64,000 nt of DNA from Triplophysa rosa (GCF_024868665.1 NC_079898.1:23803810-23867809); one strand, 5' to 3'. Positions 26,060 through 38,396 are shown, numbered from the stretch's first letter. Translations and numbers: made by a program. The notes: generated by a model not told the origin, from the letters alone.

Positions 26060-26124
26060 GCCACAGATAATGACTTTGGCACATTTGGAGTGATCCGGTA
26101 TTACTTCAGCGATGAGCCAGACCA
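26060..26124 (+). CDS. cdh23: cdh23 exon: EC5
   Basis: 21 codons plus two bases, phase 0 to 2. It encodes ATDNDFGTFGVIRYYFSDEP and D, the calcium motif of EC5. The acceptor is a (CT)10-type run ending tctgcAG; the donor is GTgaga. It is too short for an ORF search but is fixed by homology and phase. Confidence 0.94.
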
Positions 26125-26617
26125 GTGAGATTTTCATTCATTACCATACTGTGACCTTTCACACTGATACAACATTCTGTTTAATTCATTAATTTCATTT
26201 GATTAATTTAATCCGCTTCCCGGTGCATTTGCATGTCTTGCCTATTCTTTTCGATTGATTTCTTTTAAGATTTACTAAAGAATGTATGTTTGTAAGAGTG
26301 CACTGCCTACTGCAAAGTATATGCTGTATACTGCCAGAGATTACAATGATGTCATCAAAGTATGCCAAACTCACTATGTTGTATGCTCACTTTCTAATAT
26401 TTATTCTTTGGTTTACAAGAACTAAAAAAACGATTGCACGCTAATAGTTGAAATTTACAAAACAGTCTAAATTTGTGTATTTTGATAGATTCAAAAGAAG
26501 TAAAGACTTAAAAACGGCACTGTACTTAACTGAACATTATCTATAAATATAGTCGTAAACATCTTGTTTCTCATTGGTTAATTGAAGATGAATTCCACCT
26601 GTTAACTCCACCCCCAG
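26125..26617 (+). other. cdh23: cdh23 intron, 0.5 kb
   Basis: AT-rich intron sequence with no recognised element. Acceptor cacccccAG. Confidence 0.6.
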
Positions 26618-26855
26618 GTTTTCATTGGATGCTGAGACGGGCTGGGTGACTCTTAGAAGTCGGTTGGATTACGAGCTCATGCGGCGCTTTACTCTAACGG
26701 TATTGGCCCGTGATGGAGGAGGGGAGGAGACTACGGGTCGCCTCCGCATTAACGTGCTGGACGTAAATGACAATGCGCCGGTCTTCCAGAAAGAGACGTA
26801 CGTGGGTTCACTGATGGAGAACGAACAGGCTGCGCAGCAGGTCATTCGAGCACGG
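26618..26855 (+). CDS. cdh23: cdh23 exon: EC5-EC6 junction
   Basis: Phase 2 to 0. It encodes FSLDAETGWVTL, then RLDYELMRRFTLTVLARDGG, then GEETTGRLRINV and the linker DVNDNAPVF. It ends in ENEQAAQQVIRAR at GTaaga. It is almost collinear with human EC5-6. Confidence 0.96.
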
Positions 26856-28288
26856 GTAAGAAACTTAAAAAAATATATATATATTTTTTAAAAAGACATG
26901 AGGGCCGTGAATGAAAATAAGAGAGAAGAAGAGTTGGAGAGACAGATAAATAATCCCTGACGTATATATCTGGGAGTGTTTTTGATGTCTGGATTACATC
27001 TGCAAAACGTATTTTGAATGTGTGCTGCAATACGTCTCTGGGATGTCTCCTGTCAGATGTCATATAGACATCTAGAAGATGTCAGTAAGATGTTTACGAT
27101 TCAGAATGTATGTAAAACGGCCTTTTCTAAGACGATTTTAAGATGTTTTTACATAGCAGATGTTTTCCAGATATTTAGCAGACATTTTACAGACGTACCT
27201 GTGCTATCTGGGAACTCTCTCAAAAAATACAGGCATGTAAATGTCACATTTTTACCTTTTTGGATTCTCCATTGGACATAAGTAAGTGATTTGGAATAAA
27301 CAGCATACACAACATATCTGTATGTGGTTAAAGAAGTAAAAATAAAGTATATTACGTATTCTTGTCCAATTTCAAGACAGATCGCTCTCTTTATGAGTCT
27401 TTCCCTGCTTATTTGCTGCCTGTACATGTGTCTGGTCTGTGTCATGACTCCTGCACATGTGTTTAGTTTTTTCTGTGTTTGGATACAGCAGCACTAATGT
27501 CAGCCATGTAATCTGTGCTGTGATTGACAGTTTGACAGCTGATGCTGCTCTGAGTTGCCTGGCCAGCAGGGGGCGACATAAGTGTGCGTGTCTCCCAGTT
27601 AACAATTTTTGCAAGCTGGCATAAACCACATGTCTGTATACAACGAGTCATTTTATTATCGTCTCAAACGTACCGTATGCAACTCTTTCCAGGCCGACAT
27701 AGAAAGAATAAAGTTTCTCCATTCACTTCAAAAGTGAAACCGGAAAAGTCATTATTTACTCACCGTCATGTTGTTCCCAACTTGTCTGTCTGACTGACTG
27801 CCGCTGATCACGAAAGAAATATCGCAGACGGCTGAAGGCTGTAGTAAAGCAAGTGTATATGTTTTGTGTGCTATATTTATACCTTCTGATGCCATATGAT
27901 AAATATGACATTAAAGGTACAGTTCACCCAAAAATAAAAATTCCCCGAGTTGTTCCAAATCTGTATAAATGTCTTTGTTCTGATGAACACAGATATTTGG
28001 AAGAATGCTTGTAACCAAACAGATCTTGGCCACCATTGACTACCATAGTAGGAAACATTACAAAGGTAGTCAAAAATGCCCAACAACTGTTTGCTTTTCT
28101 ACATTCTTCTATATGTCTTCTTTTGTGTTCAACAGAACAAATACATTTTAAAAGCCATTTTTCCTACCATGGTAGTCAATAGTGGTCAATAACTGTTTGT
28201 CCGGTCCGGCTGCTTATTCAGATTCAGACTGCTACGCCATATTATCAGTATATATCGATGTGTAACAAACTTTGTGTTTCTCTCTCAG
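26856..28288 (+). other. cdh23: cdh23 intron, 1.4 kb
   Basis: Holds a repeat-like stretch rich in GATGT/ACATC motifs (about 26955-27212, flanked by ATATCTGGGAG and CTATCTGGGAAC) and a TTAA MITE at 27911-28200. No exon seen. Confidence 0.6.
27911..28200. mobile_element. TTAA-ended MITE, copy D (right end lost)
   Basis: Starts TTAAAGGTACAGTTCACCC. The family interior runs to TGGTCAATAACTGTTTG and then stops without the usual inverted end. Confidence 0.8.
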
Positions 28289-28394
28289 GCGACGGATGAG
28301 GACTCTCCTCCCAATAACATCTTGACGTACTCCATCATCTACGCCTCTCAGTTCATGTCGTATTTCAGCATCAGTGTGATCGAGGGCTATGCAG
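28289..28394 (+). CDS. cdh23: cdh23 exon: EC6
   Basis: Phase 0 to 1. It encodes ATDEDSPPNNILTYSIIYAS and then QFMSYFSISVIEGYA. The motif DEDSPPNN is a variant of the DxDxGxN calcium site, as in human. The donor GTctga is weak, but phase and homology force it: the reading joins as GYA-VISVNRPL. Confidence 0.92.
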
Positions 28395-28632
28395 GTCTGA
28401 ATCACACATTCTCTCTAATAAGACGATTTCACAAGTTGTCTCTGCAGTTCACGGGTCACATTAAACCGTATCTCAGTGCCGTACTGTAAGTGTTTCGGCG
28501 AGCACCTTAAAGCGTGAAAATACCTTTGGAAAAGCTTTTGTGACCTCTGGTGTTATATAAAATGATTACGGATGGCTGTCTAGTAAGCAGTGTGCTGTTA
28601 TGTATTTGGTATAAATGTTATTTGTGTTTCAG

Positions 28633-28760
28633 TCATCTCCGTGAACCGTCCTCTGGATTATGAGCTGGTGCCCGGTGGAATGATCTATCTGACTCTGATG
28701 GCCAAGGATGGAGGGAACCCACCCCTAAACAGCACTGTGCCCATCACCATTGAGCTCTTT
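28633..28760 (+). CDS. cdh23: cdh23 exon: EC6
   Basis: Phase 1 to 0. It encodes VISVNRPLDYELVPGGMIYL, then TLMAKDGGNPPLNSTVPITI and ELF, with sequon NST. Donor GTgagt. Confidence 0.95.
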
Positions 28761-29299
28761 GTGAGTAAAATTGTAAAGTCTGTGCCGCTAAATTTCATAC
28801 ACTGGACCTTTAATACCTAAATGTTTTAGTCTTACAAAGAATTGAAAACTAAGGCTAACACACAAGCATGTCCCCCGAGACAGTAGTTTGAGATTGTGAT
28901 CTGCGTGTTAATTCTGGATTCAGTGGTTTTCTCTCAGGTCCAGTGACTGGGAGGCTTAATCGACGGATAATTTCTCTCTGACATTTCTCTGCTCTTTTAT
29001 AACGGTGACGATTAGACACATTTCATCTGGAAAAACAGCAGGGATTTGACACATCCAGCTTAGACTGTGTGTGTGTGTGTTATTACCCAGCGTTACACTG
29101 AATGCAAGTGCGTACATTTAATAATTTCACATCGCCACAGCCCGTGAGTTTCCATTAAAACCCAAAAGCACTCCATCAATTCATCCAATTACAAACTAAG
29201 AGCGGTTTGTTCCCTGTGGAAAATTAATGAGTTCATATATTTCAAGGCTTTTTATACAGTACACTCCCTAAAATGCTGACACCCTCCCTCCTTTCACAG
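28761..29299 (+). other. cdh23: cdh23 intron, 0.5 kb
   Basis: About 20 bp after the donor lies a roughly 35-bp fragment (28783-28818, TTCATACACTGGACCTTTAA) of the MITE family seen whole at 43760-44157. A short (GT)n lies near 29068. Acceptor tttcacAG. Confidence 0.6.
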
Positions 29300-29372
29300 G
29301 ACGAGAACGACAACCCTCCCGAGTTCAGTCTTCCATCTTACATCATCAACATACTTGAGAATATCATCGCAG
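29300..29372 (+). CDS. cdh23: cdh23 exon: EC6-EC7 linker
   Basis: 24 codons plus one base, phase 0 to 1. It encodes DENDNPPEFSLPSYIINILE and NIIA, the canonical calcium linker and the first strand of EC7. Donor GTatgt. Confidence 0.94.
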
Positions 29373-31051
29373 GTATGTTTACAGTTATACGATGAGATGT
29401 GGAAGAATTTATCAGCATCCACAATGCACAAAACCTCACGCTAGCACAACTCAATAGCTGTCAGTGATGATTTACAGCGATCAGTCAGCTGTGCAATGCT
29501 TCTGTTCCACACTAATGTAAAGTTTTGTTAGAATAAGTGCTGTTTTCCCAGAGTTATGACAGAGACGTGGTTTTTAGTTGTGACCGCTTGAAAACAGAAC
29601 CACAGAGCAATAGTGCTAGCAGGACACATTTCTCATTTGGGTTAGGGGTTTGTTTTTAAACCTTAAAGAGTTGAAAGCAATTTCCAGCGAAACATTCCAT
29701 TTTTTTAAATGAAGATTAAAAGGTTTCTTGCGTCAGTGAATGTTATGAACTTTATGCAAATGTCCCAAACATAAATGTTAGTGCAGACTGCATAGACACA
29801 TTTATTTCTTGCCTTTAAACTGCAGTTGTATTGCATTGCATGTTGATTCTTGTGCACACGTGACAGATAAACAAGACATTTTCAAACTTGTCTTAAACCT
29901 TAACATTATTGTTTTTCTGCCATGCAAACATTTCTGTTTCAGGAACTTTTTTCAGAAAATGCATTCGATTCTCAATACACAGTTTTATGCATTTTTCCAT
30001 TTATTAGGGTGTTTGTTTGTTTGTTTGCTACCATTTGTTTGGTTTAACGTAAATTATTTATAATTTTACATAATATATAATCATGTATATTAGACATACC
30101 ATGTATGTATTCTTTGATACACATTTTTTAAATAATTTGATAAAACACTATAAATTACTTGCAGTATGTATACTATATTATGTAATACATATTATTTTGT
30201 ATAAAATTGTTATGTAATAGAAGGTTAATATGTATTAATAAATATAAAGTACAGTTATATTACATCATAACTATAATAAATATTATATATACATATTTTA
30301 TTTGTTCAAACAATTTGGGTGCAAGGGTAAAATATGTTTAATTTGTTCCTGTGCCTCACTTGGTAGAGCGTTATGCTAGCAACGCAAAGGTCATGGGTTC
30401 GGTCCCAGGAAACACACAAACAATTGAACAAAAAACTAAAAAGACATGAACTGTATATACTAAATGCACTGTAAGTCACTTTGGAAAAAAGCATCTGCCA
30501 AATGCTTAAATGTAAATTCCACACAATAGATTCTTATCCAATCATGAAAGGAAATGACATTTGGTTTGCTCTGCATCTGTCATATATCTGCTCAGTGTTG
30601 TGTGTTTGTGTGCATGTATGTCACTCGTTAGGTACTTATCACACTCCTTCAAACTCTGACAATTCTTAAATCAGTAACCATTGACGCACAGCACACATAT
30701 TGACCAGTTTCTGTCTAAAGACATCTAAAACACGTGGCCTGTCTGCTGTGTGGCTTTCTCTTCCGCCTGTCTGACCCAGTCATTACCTGACGATGTTTAC
30801 ATCTTAATTCTCGTTTTCTGTCTCTTGAGTTCTGTGGCATTAACAATTCAATTTACAATGACTGTTAAATTCCAGTTAAAATAGATATAAACTCAGTTTA
30901 GAGAAATGAAGAAATCAGAGAATTGGCAGGAATAAATGATACTCTAAAGCATTCCTCTTTTTTTTTGACAATTTATGCTCTTGTATGTGTTTCTTTGTGC
31001 GCTCTTTTCTCTCTCCGTGCATAAATCTCTCTCTCTCTCTTTCTCTGTCAG
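29373..31051 (+). other. cdh23: cdh23 intron, 1.7 kb
   Basis: Contains an AT-rich stretch (30060-30300) and a tRNA-derived SINE at 30342-30518. It ends in a CT-rich tract as acceptor. Confidence 0.6.
30342..30518 (+). mobile_element. tRNA-derived SINE, copy 2
   Basis: The head has an A-box-like TGCCTCACTTGGTAGAGCG and the B box GGTTCGGTCC. The tail AAGTCACTTTGGAAAAAAGC, then ATCTGCCAAATGCTTAAATG, matches that of copy 1 at 13102-13256. Confidence 0.88.
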
Positions 31052-31168
31052 GAGCGACGGTGTTGTTTGTTAACGCCACGGATCTGGACGCATCCCGGGA
31101 GTTTGGTCAGGCTTCCCTCATCTATTCCCTGCAGGGAAGCTCACAGTTCAGACTAAACACTCGCTCAG
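31052..31168 (+). CDS. cdh23: cdh23 exon: EC7
   Basis: Phase 1 to 1. It encodes ATVLFVNATDLDASREFGQA and then SLIYSLQGSSQFRLNTRS, nearly the human sequence (ATDLDxSRE). It contains sequon NAT. Acceptor ctctgtcAG, donor GTgcac. Confidence 0.95.
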
Positions 31169-31423
31169 GTGCACACAGTCACACCGGCTCTGTAAACACT
31201 TCTAAACATGTCTATTTAGTAGTCTGTTTTTGGCCATTTCATGGTCATCGCTGTCATGATTGACAAATGTGCCTGGCGTTGTGCCAGCGACTTGCCAACG
31301 AATCTTTGGAACAAGTTTCATTTATGATGCAGAAGCGTCTGAAGACTGTAACAGGTTTGTGTGTAGCTGAGCTGAATGTGCGTGTGTGTGTGTGTGTGTG
31401 TATGTGTGTATGTGTGCGTGTAG

Positions 31424-31536
31424 GAGAGATCACCACCACAGCTCTGCTGGATCGCGAGGTGAAATCTGAATATATTCTGATCGTGCGAGCCGTGGACGGA
31501 GGGGTGGGGCCACTGCAGAAGACTGGCATCGCTACG
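31424..31536 (+). CDS. cdh23: cdh23 exon: EC7
   Basis: Phase 1 to 0. It encodes GEITTTALLDREVKSEYILI and then VRAVDGGVGPLQKTGIAT. The acceptor is a (GT)n tract ending gcgtgtAG, with few pyrimidine runs. Donor GTaacc. Confidence 0.95.
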
Positions 31537-31841
31537 GTAACCACTGACTTTGATCCACTAGACAGACGTCCCAGCATGAGAAACCCAAGACTCGCTGTCT
31601 CTTTTAGATCTGTGAGGGTTTCACGTGTCAAAAATAAAGGAGTAGTTCACTCAAAAATGAAGTCTGTCATCGTTTATTCACTCTTGTTTTATTACAAATG
31701 CCAAAAGAGAGTAAATGACCACAAAAGTTGTTAGCTCCTTGGTTCGAGTCTGATCTCACTCTCTTTGTCATTGCTTTACTCCATTGTGTAAAAATAAATA
31801 GTGCAATATGATGTCAGTGTGACCTGTATCTGTCCCCGCAG
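31537..31841 (+). other. cdh23: cdh23 intron, 0.3 kb, with a MITE fragment
   Basis: Contains a partial TTAA-MITE left end near 31633-31700 (AGTAGTTCACTCAAAAATGA). Acceptor cccgcAG. Confidence 0.6.
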
Positions 31842-31949
31842 GTGAACATCACTATACTGGACATAAACGACAACGCCCCCGTGTGGCGAGATGAGCCTTA
31901 TCAAGCGAACGTCGTGGAGATGAGTCCCATTGACACAGATGTCATTTCT
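31842..31949 (+). CDS. cdh23: cdh23 exon: EC7-EC8 junction
   Basis: 36 codons, phase 0 to 0. It encodes VNITILDINDNAPVW, the linker with the unusual final tryptophan also found in human, then RDEPYQANVVEMSPIDTDVI. Donor GTaagt. Confidence 0.95.
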
Positions 31950-32443
31950 GTAAGTGTACTGATTTGACCTTTAACCCCAAAACATGTTTGGTCAACTTTT
32001 GAACTTTCCTTTTTGACTTTCTAGTATTGCTTTCATTTTTATCTGATGGTCTCCAGCTTATATCTTATACATAATTTATAGTTAAAGGTGTCTCAGAATT
32101 TACAGGTATTGACTAAGCGTAATTTTCAAAACCATTGTTATCAATATTGTGTTAATTCTATGCATATGGTAATATCATAAATCATTTACGATATTTACGA
32201 AATTAATTTAATTTTTTTTAAGAGATATAGGGTACAAACTCTCTCTCTCTCTGCCTCCCTACACCTTTATTTCATGTGTAATTCACCATAAACGACAGAA
32301 AATTTGAAAACACAAAATAAACCAAATTCAAGGGTAGGATCATTTTAATCTTTTTGAAAATATTTCAATAAATTTAGCAATAATATCATTGTCATGAATT
32401 CTTTTGGCCGTGATAATTGAGTACTTAAACTCTGATTGTGACA

Positions 32444-33045
32444 CAGAGGCGGATACAGTAAGTAGATGATAGGTGGGCCTGTAAAATTGTGGGTGGGCCG
32501 GAATAATTCGCATCTCCCTTTCAACCGGAGTAATTTTTAATAAAAATAAATGGACCGTTTTGTCCCATTGTGGCTTCATATGCAATTCACTAAACTTCGC
32601 TCTGCAAATTTAACGGCATCATCGTGCAGTTGATTTAACACGGTCCCACGGCTTTGCGGTGCATGGCTTGTTTGTCGTGTTTGTTACAGGCCTGTCGGAG
32701 GAGTTTCCAATTTTTTCCAATACCAATTTTTTTTTGTATAGCTGTTTGTTTAGCCATGTATACATGATCTTTAAAAAAAGAATCTACAGGCAGCGATATT
32801 GGCGCGCAGCGTAACTGCCGTAACGTAACTGACGTCACGTGAGCACATTTTTAATAATATTTGGATATTGTTATTAATAAACAAACAATTAAAATGTTTT
32901 TATTTAATTTATACAATTCAAATTTAGAATTAAGGTTAAAATATAGTATTTAATAATATTAAAAATAATTTTCTTGGCTCTGACTGGGTGGGCCACCTGT
33001 CAATCTGGGTAGCTCCGCCCAGGCCCACCCGTAGCTCCGCCCCTG
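32444..33045. mobile_element. hAT-like non-autonomous transposon with 8-bp target duplication
   Basis: The ends are CAGAGGCGGA and, reverse-complemented, CAGGGGCGGAGCTACGG, with GGTGGGCC motifs just inside both. It is flanked by TTGTGACA (32436-32443) and TTGTGACT (33046-33053), 7 of 8 bases equal. 602 bp, no transposase. Confidence 0.85.
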
Positions 33046-34113
33046 TTGTGACTTGCCTAATTTTTTTTTCTTATTGTTCTTTATTTATATTATTCAAAAT
33101 TACAGTTCTGTTATTATTTATCGCTTCTTGCTGTTACAAGACCACACGCTTTTGATTTATCTATAAAGAATAAAACAATTTTGTAGAATCTCTATACTCT
33201 GTTACATAAAATGACTATTCAGCTGTGATGCTGAAAGGGCAAAAACACATTTAAATGCATTCGCATTATATTCCACGTGTTCTAAAGTTCTATATACAAG
33301 TTTTTATATTTCATAAGTTACGCATTGCTTGAAAATCAGGCAGCATTTTAAGTTGTTATTCACTGTGCATCCAGGGTATGGTGGAACACTGAAAATATAC
33401 AATAATTTACTTTAGTTTTACGTCAAATACAACAGATCAAATAATAGATACAGAAAAGTCCTAGATCTGGAACAGAGGCTTGATTCTGAAGTCGGCAAGA
33501 AAACACAGTTTGTGCTATTGATTTTATGAGTCATAATGTCTTATAGTTTTCTTTCAGTCAAATCCCCTCTGTACCCAGAGGAGTAAGTTTCCATCTCCTC
33601 CTCGGCTGGAGAAAACCTCTCTGTCCCTGCCTTTGATCGGCTGGAGTCTGGCAGGTGAATTCAAAGTGGCCGCTCACCTCTGTGTCCTTGAGAGGTTTTA
33701 CTCATTTCTCTGCATCTGCACTGTACGGCTGGTGATGGTGAATGACTCGATTATTTCATATGTTGATTTCAGTCACACCATCTCTAGCTTCAGTCAGTAT
33801 ATCCGTATATCACTCATAGACCTTTTGATAAAAACTGAACAAAGAGCTTTGATATGTCTGGGTTTACAGTATTTTAATCTGTCTGTTGGGAAACAGCTTG
33901 TTTAGGTTAAAGGTTGTCGGGCCTCAGGAATCGCAGAACAAAATCTTTTTCATGTAATGGCTTTTTGGTCGGGAGTTATTCGCTAAGCACGCTGCTGATT
34001 GTCCATTTATTAACAAGCCACTGCTGAACTTCGTTAAGAGGTTTAGATGACTTATTCAAATGTAGCCTTGAGTCAAGTGCATACTTGATGACCCAGCTGG
34101 ACACTGCACTGAG

Positions 34114-34120
34114 AGAGCGG

Positions 34121-34145
<25 letters not shown>
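34114..34145. repeat. (GA)n microsatellite
   Basis: About 14 GA units with one slip. Confidence 0.85.
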
Positions 34146-34152
<7 letters not shown>

Positions 34153-36680
34153 TGAAAAAGAACAAAGGAAGAAGAATATATCTTCTACAGAAGATTTGGT
34201 CCCACTTTATATAAGGTATCTGTGGACCCTTATAAGATAAAAATATATTTGATACATTTTAGTTATTATTGTGCACTTACATGTTGGTAAGGGTTTAGGG
34301 AAAAGTGTCAAGAGTATAATTTTATGAAGATACTTTAATGGTTTAAAGCAAAATATATGTACACAGCATGAATGTGTTTTTTAGGTGCAAAGTATAGTGT
34401 AAAGTAGGGAATTTTAAATCAAAATGTCTCAAAGAATTTGTGACTAAAATTTTGGTTAAGATTAATTAATTTATTGCTACACATACTGTTGTGTTGTGGT
34501 CTGTCTGTCAAATTTTTCACCCACTTACAATTTTGTTTTTCACTAGTTATTATAGATGGTTTCATCTTAAAAACATAAACAAACGTTACTGCGCATGCGC
34601 ACTTTTGTGACCCCAACTGAACTTCCGGTACACATTCAGTACACAAACAATAGAGTGCCTGTAGATTATTTCTGATAACAATCAAAAGAAACCGAGAAGA
34701 ACCGTTACTTGGCTAAACTTGTCTCTTCAATATTTAGAATTTAGACTGCGATACCAAGCTCAACCGCTAGATGTCAATGTATCATACGGTTTGTTTAAAT
34801 GCGACCAGATACAGGACCCATTCAACCAATTTTTATTTAATAAAATGAACATACAACAGAATTCAACAAATCATTTATTCAATACAATTATTACACAGTA
34901 AAATAATAATACTAAATCATATTAACATAACATAACATAACATAAATTAAATTAAATGTAAATAGTTATATTATTAGACACTAGCCAAACACAAACCGGA
35001 AGTTAACTGGGGGTCAGGCGCCTGGTCTATAGTTTTGTTTTTGGTCTTATTAATATTTTAAATATGTTTTTATGTTAATTTTATATTTTTAGCAATTTTG
35101 TTATGTTTTGTCATTTACTGTAATTATGTATTTGTTTATTTTTTATTGTTGCTACATTAGATTAATTAATTTTATTATTATTTTATTTTTGTTTATTATT
35201 ATAATTTTAGAGACAGCATTTTAATTTTTTGTTTAGTTTAAAAGTTTCCAATAATGTTTAGGCCATTATTTTATTTGATTTCATTAAACGGAAAAGTTTT
35301 CAAAGTTTTAATTTTAGTGAACTAAAATAACCATTTGCTTTTCCTTGCCTTTTCCTCGAAAATGACAGTCAAAGCACCGTCAAAGTATTCTATATCACTT
35401 AGTTTTCAAAAGCCATTTGGTGTAAATTTTTTGTGACTTTTGAGGATTCAAGATTTCATTTTATGCAAAAGTACCATAGAGATTCTTGCATTGTGTGAAA
35501 AAGAAACCCACTGTTTAAAGTGAATTTTGGTGGAGTAAATACTTACTCAACTCAATTACTATAATTTCGGTGTGAATTAGCTCTTCACTTGTAACTTCTT
35601 TACTGGTTTCCAGTGATTCACAGTTTCGGAGCCATGGAGGTTCGCTCAGAGCTGCTGGACTCACTTTTATAGCCTGTAGCGAAAGAGAGAGAGAGAGAGA
35701 GACGGGTGCAAAACCCATGCATTTGCCCAGACTTTAAAATTCCTGGAAAGATTTAGTTCGTTTAATTAAATAATTTAGATGCGTCATATTAATACAAAGC
35801 TATTCATTTTCTCTGATGTTTCTATTAAAGAACCAGTTTCCTTAAAGCAGTGTTGAATTGTTCAAGTGATGCTTTGACTACAGAAAAACTACAGATTTGT
35901 CTCTTAATTCACAAAAGCAAACAAAAATCACTGTACATTGTATTTTTTAAAGCATTCATGGGATTTAAAATCCCCACAAAGTATGTACAATTAATGTCTT
36001 CATAATCTTAAATCAGGATCTGAAATGGTCAAAACATCTGTTCTATGCAGACTCTAAATGCCGAAATAAAGCTTCTCAATTACTGTATTGCTTTAAAAAG
36101 TGTGTACTGTGTAGGCTACTTGTGTAGTGTTTTTGCTCATATCTTTACCAGTTGTACTTGGTTATGTTTCCAATGCGTTGCCCCATAGTCTTGGGTTGTA
36201 AATGCATTACTATAAATGTTTTACTTGTACTTTATTTTTCATTCTAGTGTGCATATATTTTGTTTCTAGTGTCAGTAAACGCACATTAGTGTGCAGGTAG
36301 AAATATCGTCCTCAGCGTTCAAATCAATTAGATCAACTTTACATTAGACCTGTGCTGTACATCACTCTCTCTAATCAATTGAGAACAGAGACGTCTGGCA
36401 CTTCATATTTTAATAATGAAAGACCTGCCGAACCTTTGTTCTCTAATGACCAATTAAATGATTTTAATGCTTCTCCTTTAGCACAGTGAATAATTGATTG
36501 GCCCTTTAAAAGTACTGCCGGAGTTTTAGACGGCCGTGCCGCCCCCATGCATAAATCTCCCATCATGCCGTTCAGCAGGGAATTTGTGATTTAATTCTGT
36601 TGCGCCACAGGATTCCCGCTTGTGCCTAAGGACTCATTTTCATCTCTCTTTTATTCTCTCTTTTTCTTTTCTCTGCACAG

Positions 36681-36870
36681 GTTTTGGCAGTGGACCCTGA
36701 TAATGGTGATAATGGGACAGTGGTGTACTCTATAAATCCAGAGAACCCATTCTACACCATCAATCGAAGCACCGGTAAGATCCGCACCAGCGGGGCGGTC
36801 CTGGACAGAGAGAGTCGAGACACAAGAGCCGCACAACTTATGAGAACCATCGTTGTCTCTGCTACGGACC
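36681..36870 (+). CDS. cdh23: cdh23 exon: EC8
   Basis: Phase 0 to 1. It encodes VLAVDPDNGDNGTVVYSINP (calcium motif DPDNGDNG), then STGKIRTSGAVLDRES and QLMRTIVVSATD. Acceptor ctgcacAG, donor GTaagt. Confidence 0.96.
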
Positions 36871-38250
36871 GTAAGTAATTCTCACCTGTCCCATAATGCC
36901 TCATTCTCTTTGTCTGGGGTCATAATAAAGACAGTTGTACACTTTTTCTGTTTGTTTTCTCACTTGTGTATTTCTTTCAGTAGTTCTGTTCCTAAATCTA
37001 GTGAGCTGTCTATGTTGGCACTATCCCAAAGGATAAGCTTTTTAAATGATGATGCCTTCTAAGATAACTGCCCAAAAATAATTATATTCAAGTGTGCTAG
37101 TATGCATACTTCTAAACTATAAAATATGAAAGTATACTTTTTAGGTATTTCTCAGGAACATGCTTAAAATTACTCTTACGTATACTTGACAGTTGTAAGT
37201 ATACACTGACAGAAAAGTCTATACTTTATTTTTCATCAAGTTCAATACTTCAGATCTACTTACCATTAAAGGTATGTTTCAAGTGTAAAAATTGAGTATG
37301 GTTAGGTTCACTTAAAGAAAAAAAACTAAAAAAAGCTAGTGAACTTGAATGAATGAATGAATGAATAAATGAGAGTATACAATACTTCCATGCTACAAGT
37401 ATTATCACTACACACGTATACATGAAAACTCATCTATAGTTGTTGTAGTACAAACAAAAAATGTAGTTGTAAACTAGTTGTGTACTCAAAGTGTACTATT
37501 GTTACACTTAACTAGTGAATTATTAGTTTACTGAGAGTATACAATACTTCCATGTGTACTAAAAAATATGCTACAAGTATTATCAGTACACATGTATACA
37601 TGTAAACTCCCCTATAGTTGTAGTACAAACAAAAAACGTTGTTGTAAACTAGTTGTGTACTCAAAGTGTACTATTTTTACACTTAATGGATGCTTAAAAG
37701 TATACTTAAACTAAAGAGTGAGCCAATTAAATCGTGAGTAGTATTGAAATAGCACACTTACAGGTATACTTCTAGTGCAATGATATTAGTATACTAGTAG
37801 TACACTTACTACATAAAAATGTACTTAAAATATACTTTGACTTTACTTAAGTATACTTGATAAGAATAACTTGAAGTATACTCATTTTTTTCAAGGGAGA
37901 GAGAAGAGAAGTAAAGAAGGCAATCCCAGAATGCATTGCGATAAGCTCAATATTAAAAACAAACCCACATCGATCATTTAGGAGATTCAGCTGTGGTTAG
38001 GATGCTTCCTTAGAAGGCAGCTGTTTATGTAGGTGAGGCAGCACACTAGTTTTGGAATAGAGCTGATGTGCGTGTCTACAAGTTTGTCAAAAAAAAACTT
38101 TTTTGGAGTAAGTCACAGTCGTGTGTCACAATTTAAAGTGACATGTCAGATTTTAGAATTCCTTCCCCCTCAGTGATTATAATGATCGCAGTAAAGCTTG
38201 TTCTGTTTGGAAGTATGCAAGTATTCTTATTGTTGTGCTGCCCCCCTCAG
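36871..38250 (+). other. cdh23: cdh23 intron, 1.4 kb, with an AGTATACTT-rich repeat
   Basis: About 37070-37890 is dense in AGTATACTT/AAGTATACT motifs in both orientations and includes a direct duplication of about 160 bp (listed). The rest shows nothing recognised. Confidence 0.6.
37371..37686. repeat. Direct tandem duplication, two units of about 160 bp
   Basis: Both units begin GAGAGTATACAATACTTCCA (37371 and 37533) and share TAGTACAAACAAAAAA and TGTGTACTCAAAGTGTACTA. The second unit has a short insertion after CCATG. It lies inside a larger AGTATACTT-rich repeat, probably a transposon remnant. Confidence 0.85.
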
Positions 38251-38396
38251 GTGGGACTCCTCCACTGCGCTCTTCAGCGAGCGCTACAGTGTACGTCAAC
38301 CTTCTGGATCTCAATGACAATGACCCCGCCTTTCTCAACCTCCCATTTGTCGGCGAGGTCCCGGAGGGACTTCCTATTGGATCGTCCGTGTTCAGA
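38251..38396 (+). CDS. cdh23: cdh23 exon: EC8-EC9 junction
   Basis: Phase 1 to 0. It encodes GTPPLRSSASATVYVNLLDL and the linker DLNDNDPAF, then EVPEGLPIGSSVFR. Acceptor ccccctcAG. Donor GTtagt is non-standard at +3 but the frame requires it. Confidence 0.94.

Larger units (their letters stand above)
31950..36680 (+). other. cdh23: cdh23 intron, 4.7 kb
   Basis: Contains a hAT-like element at 32444-33045, a (GA)n run at 34114-34145 and AT-rich repeats. The stretch 36400-36620 just before the acceptor is unique-looking, with several TAAT/ATTA motifs, and may be a regulatory element. No exon seen. Confidence 0.6.

Noticed and set aside
37371..37686. Satellite or CRISPR array
   Set aside because: Only two direct units, AT-rich and transposon-like.
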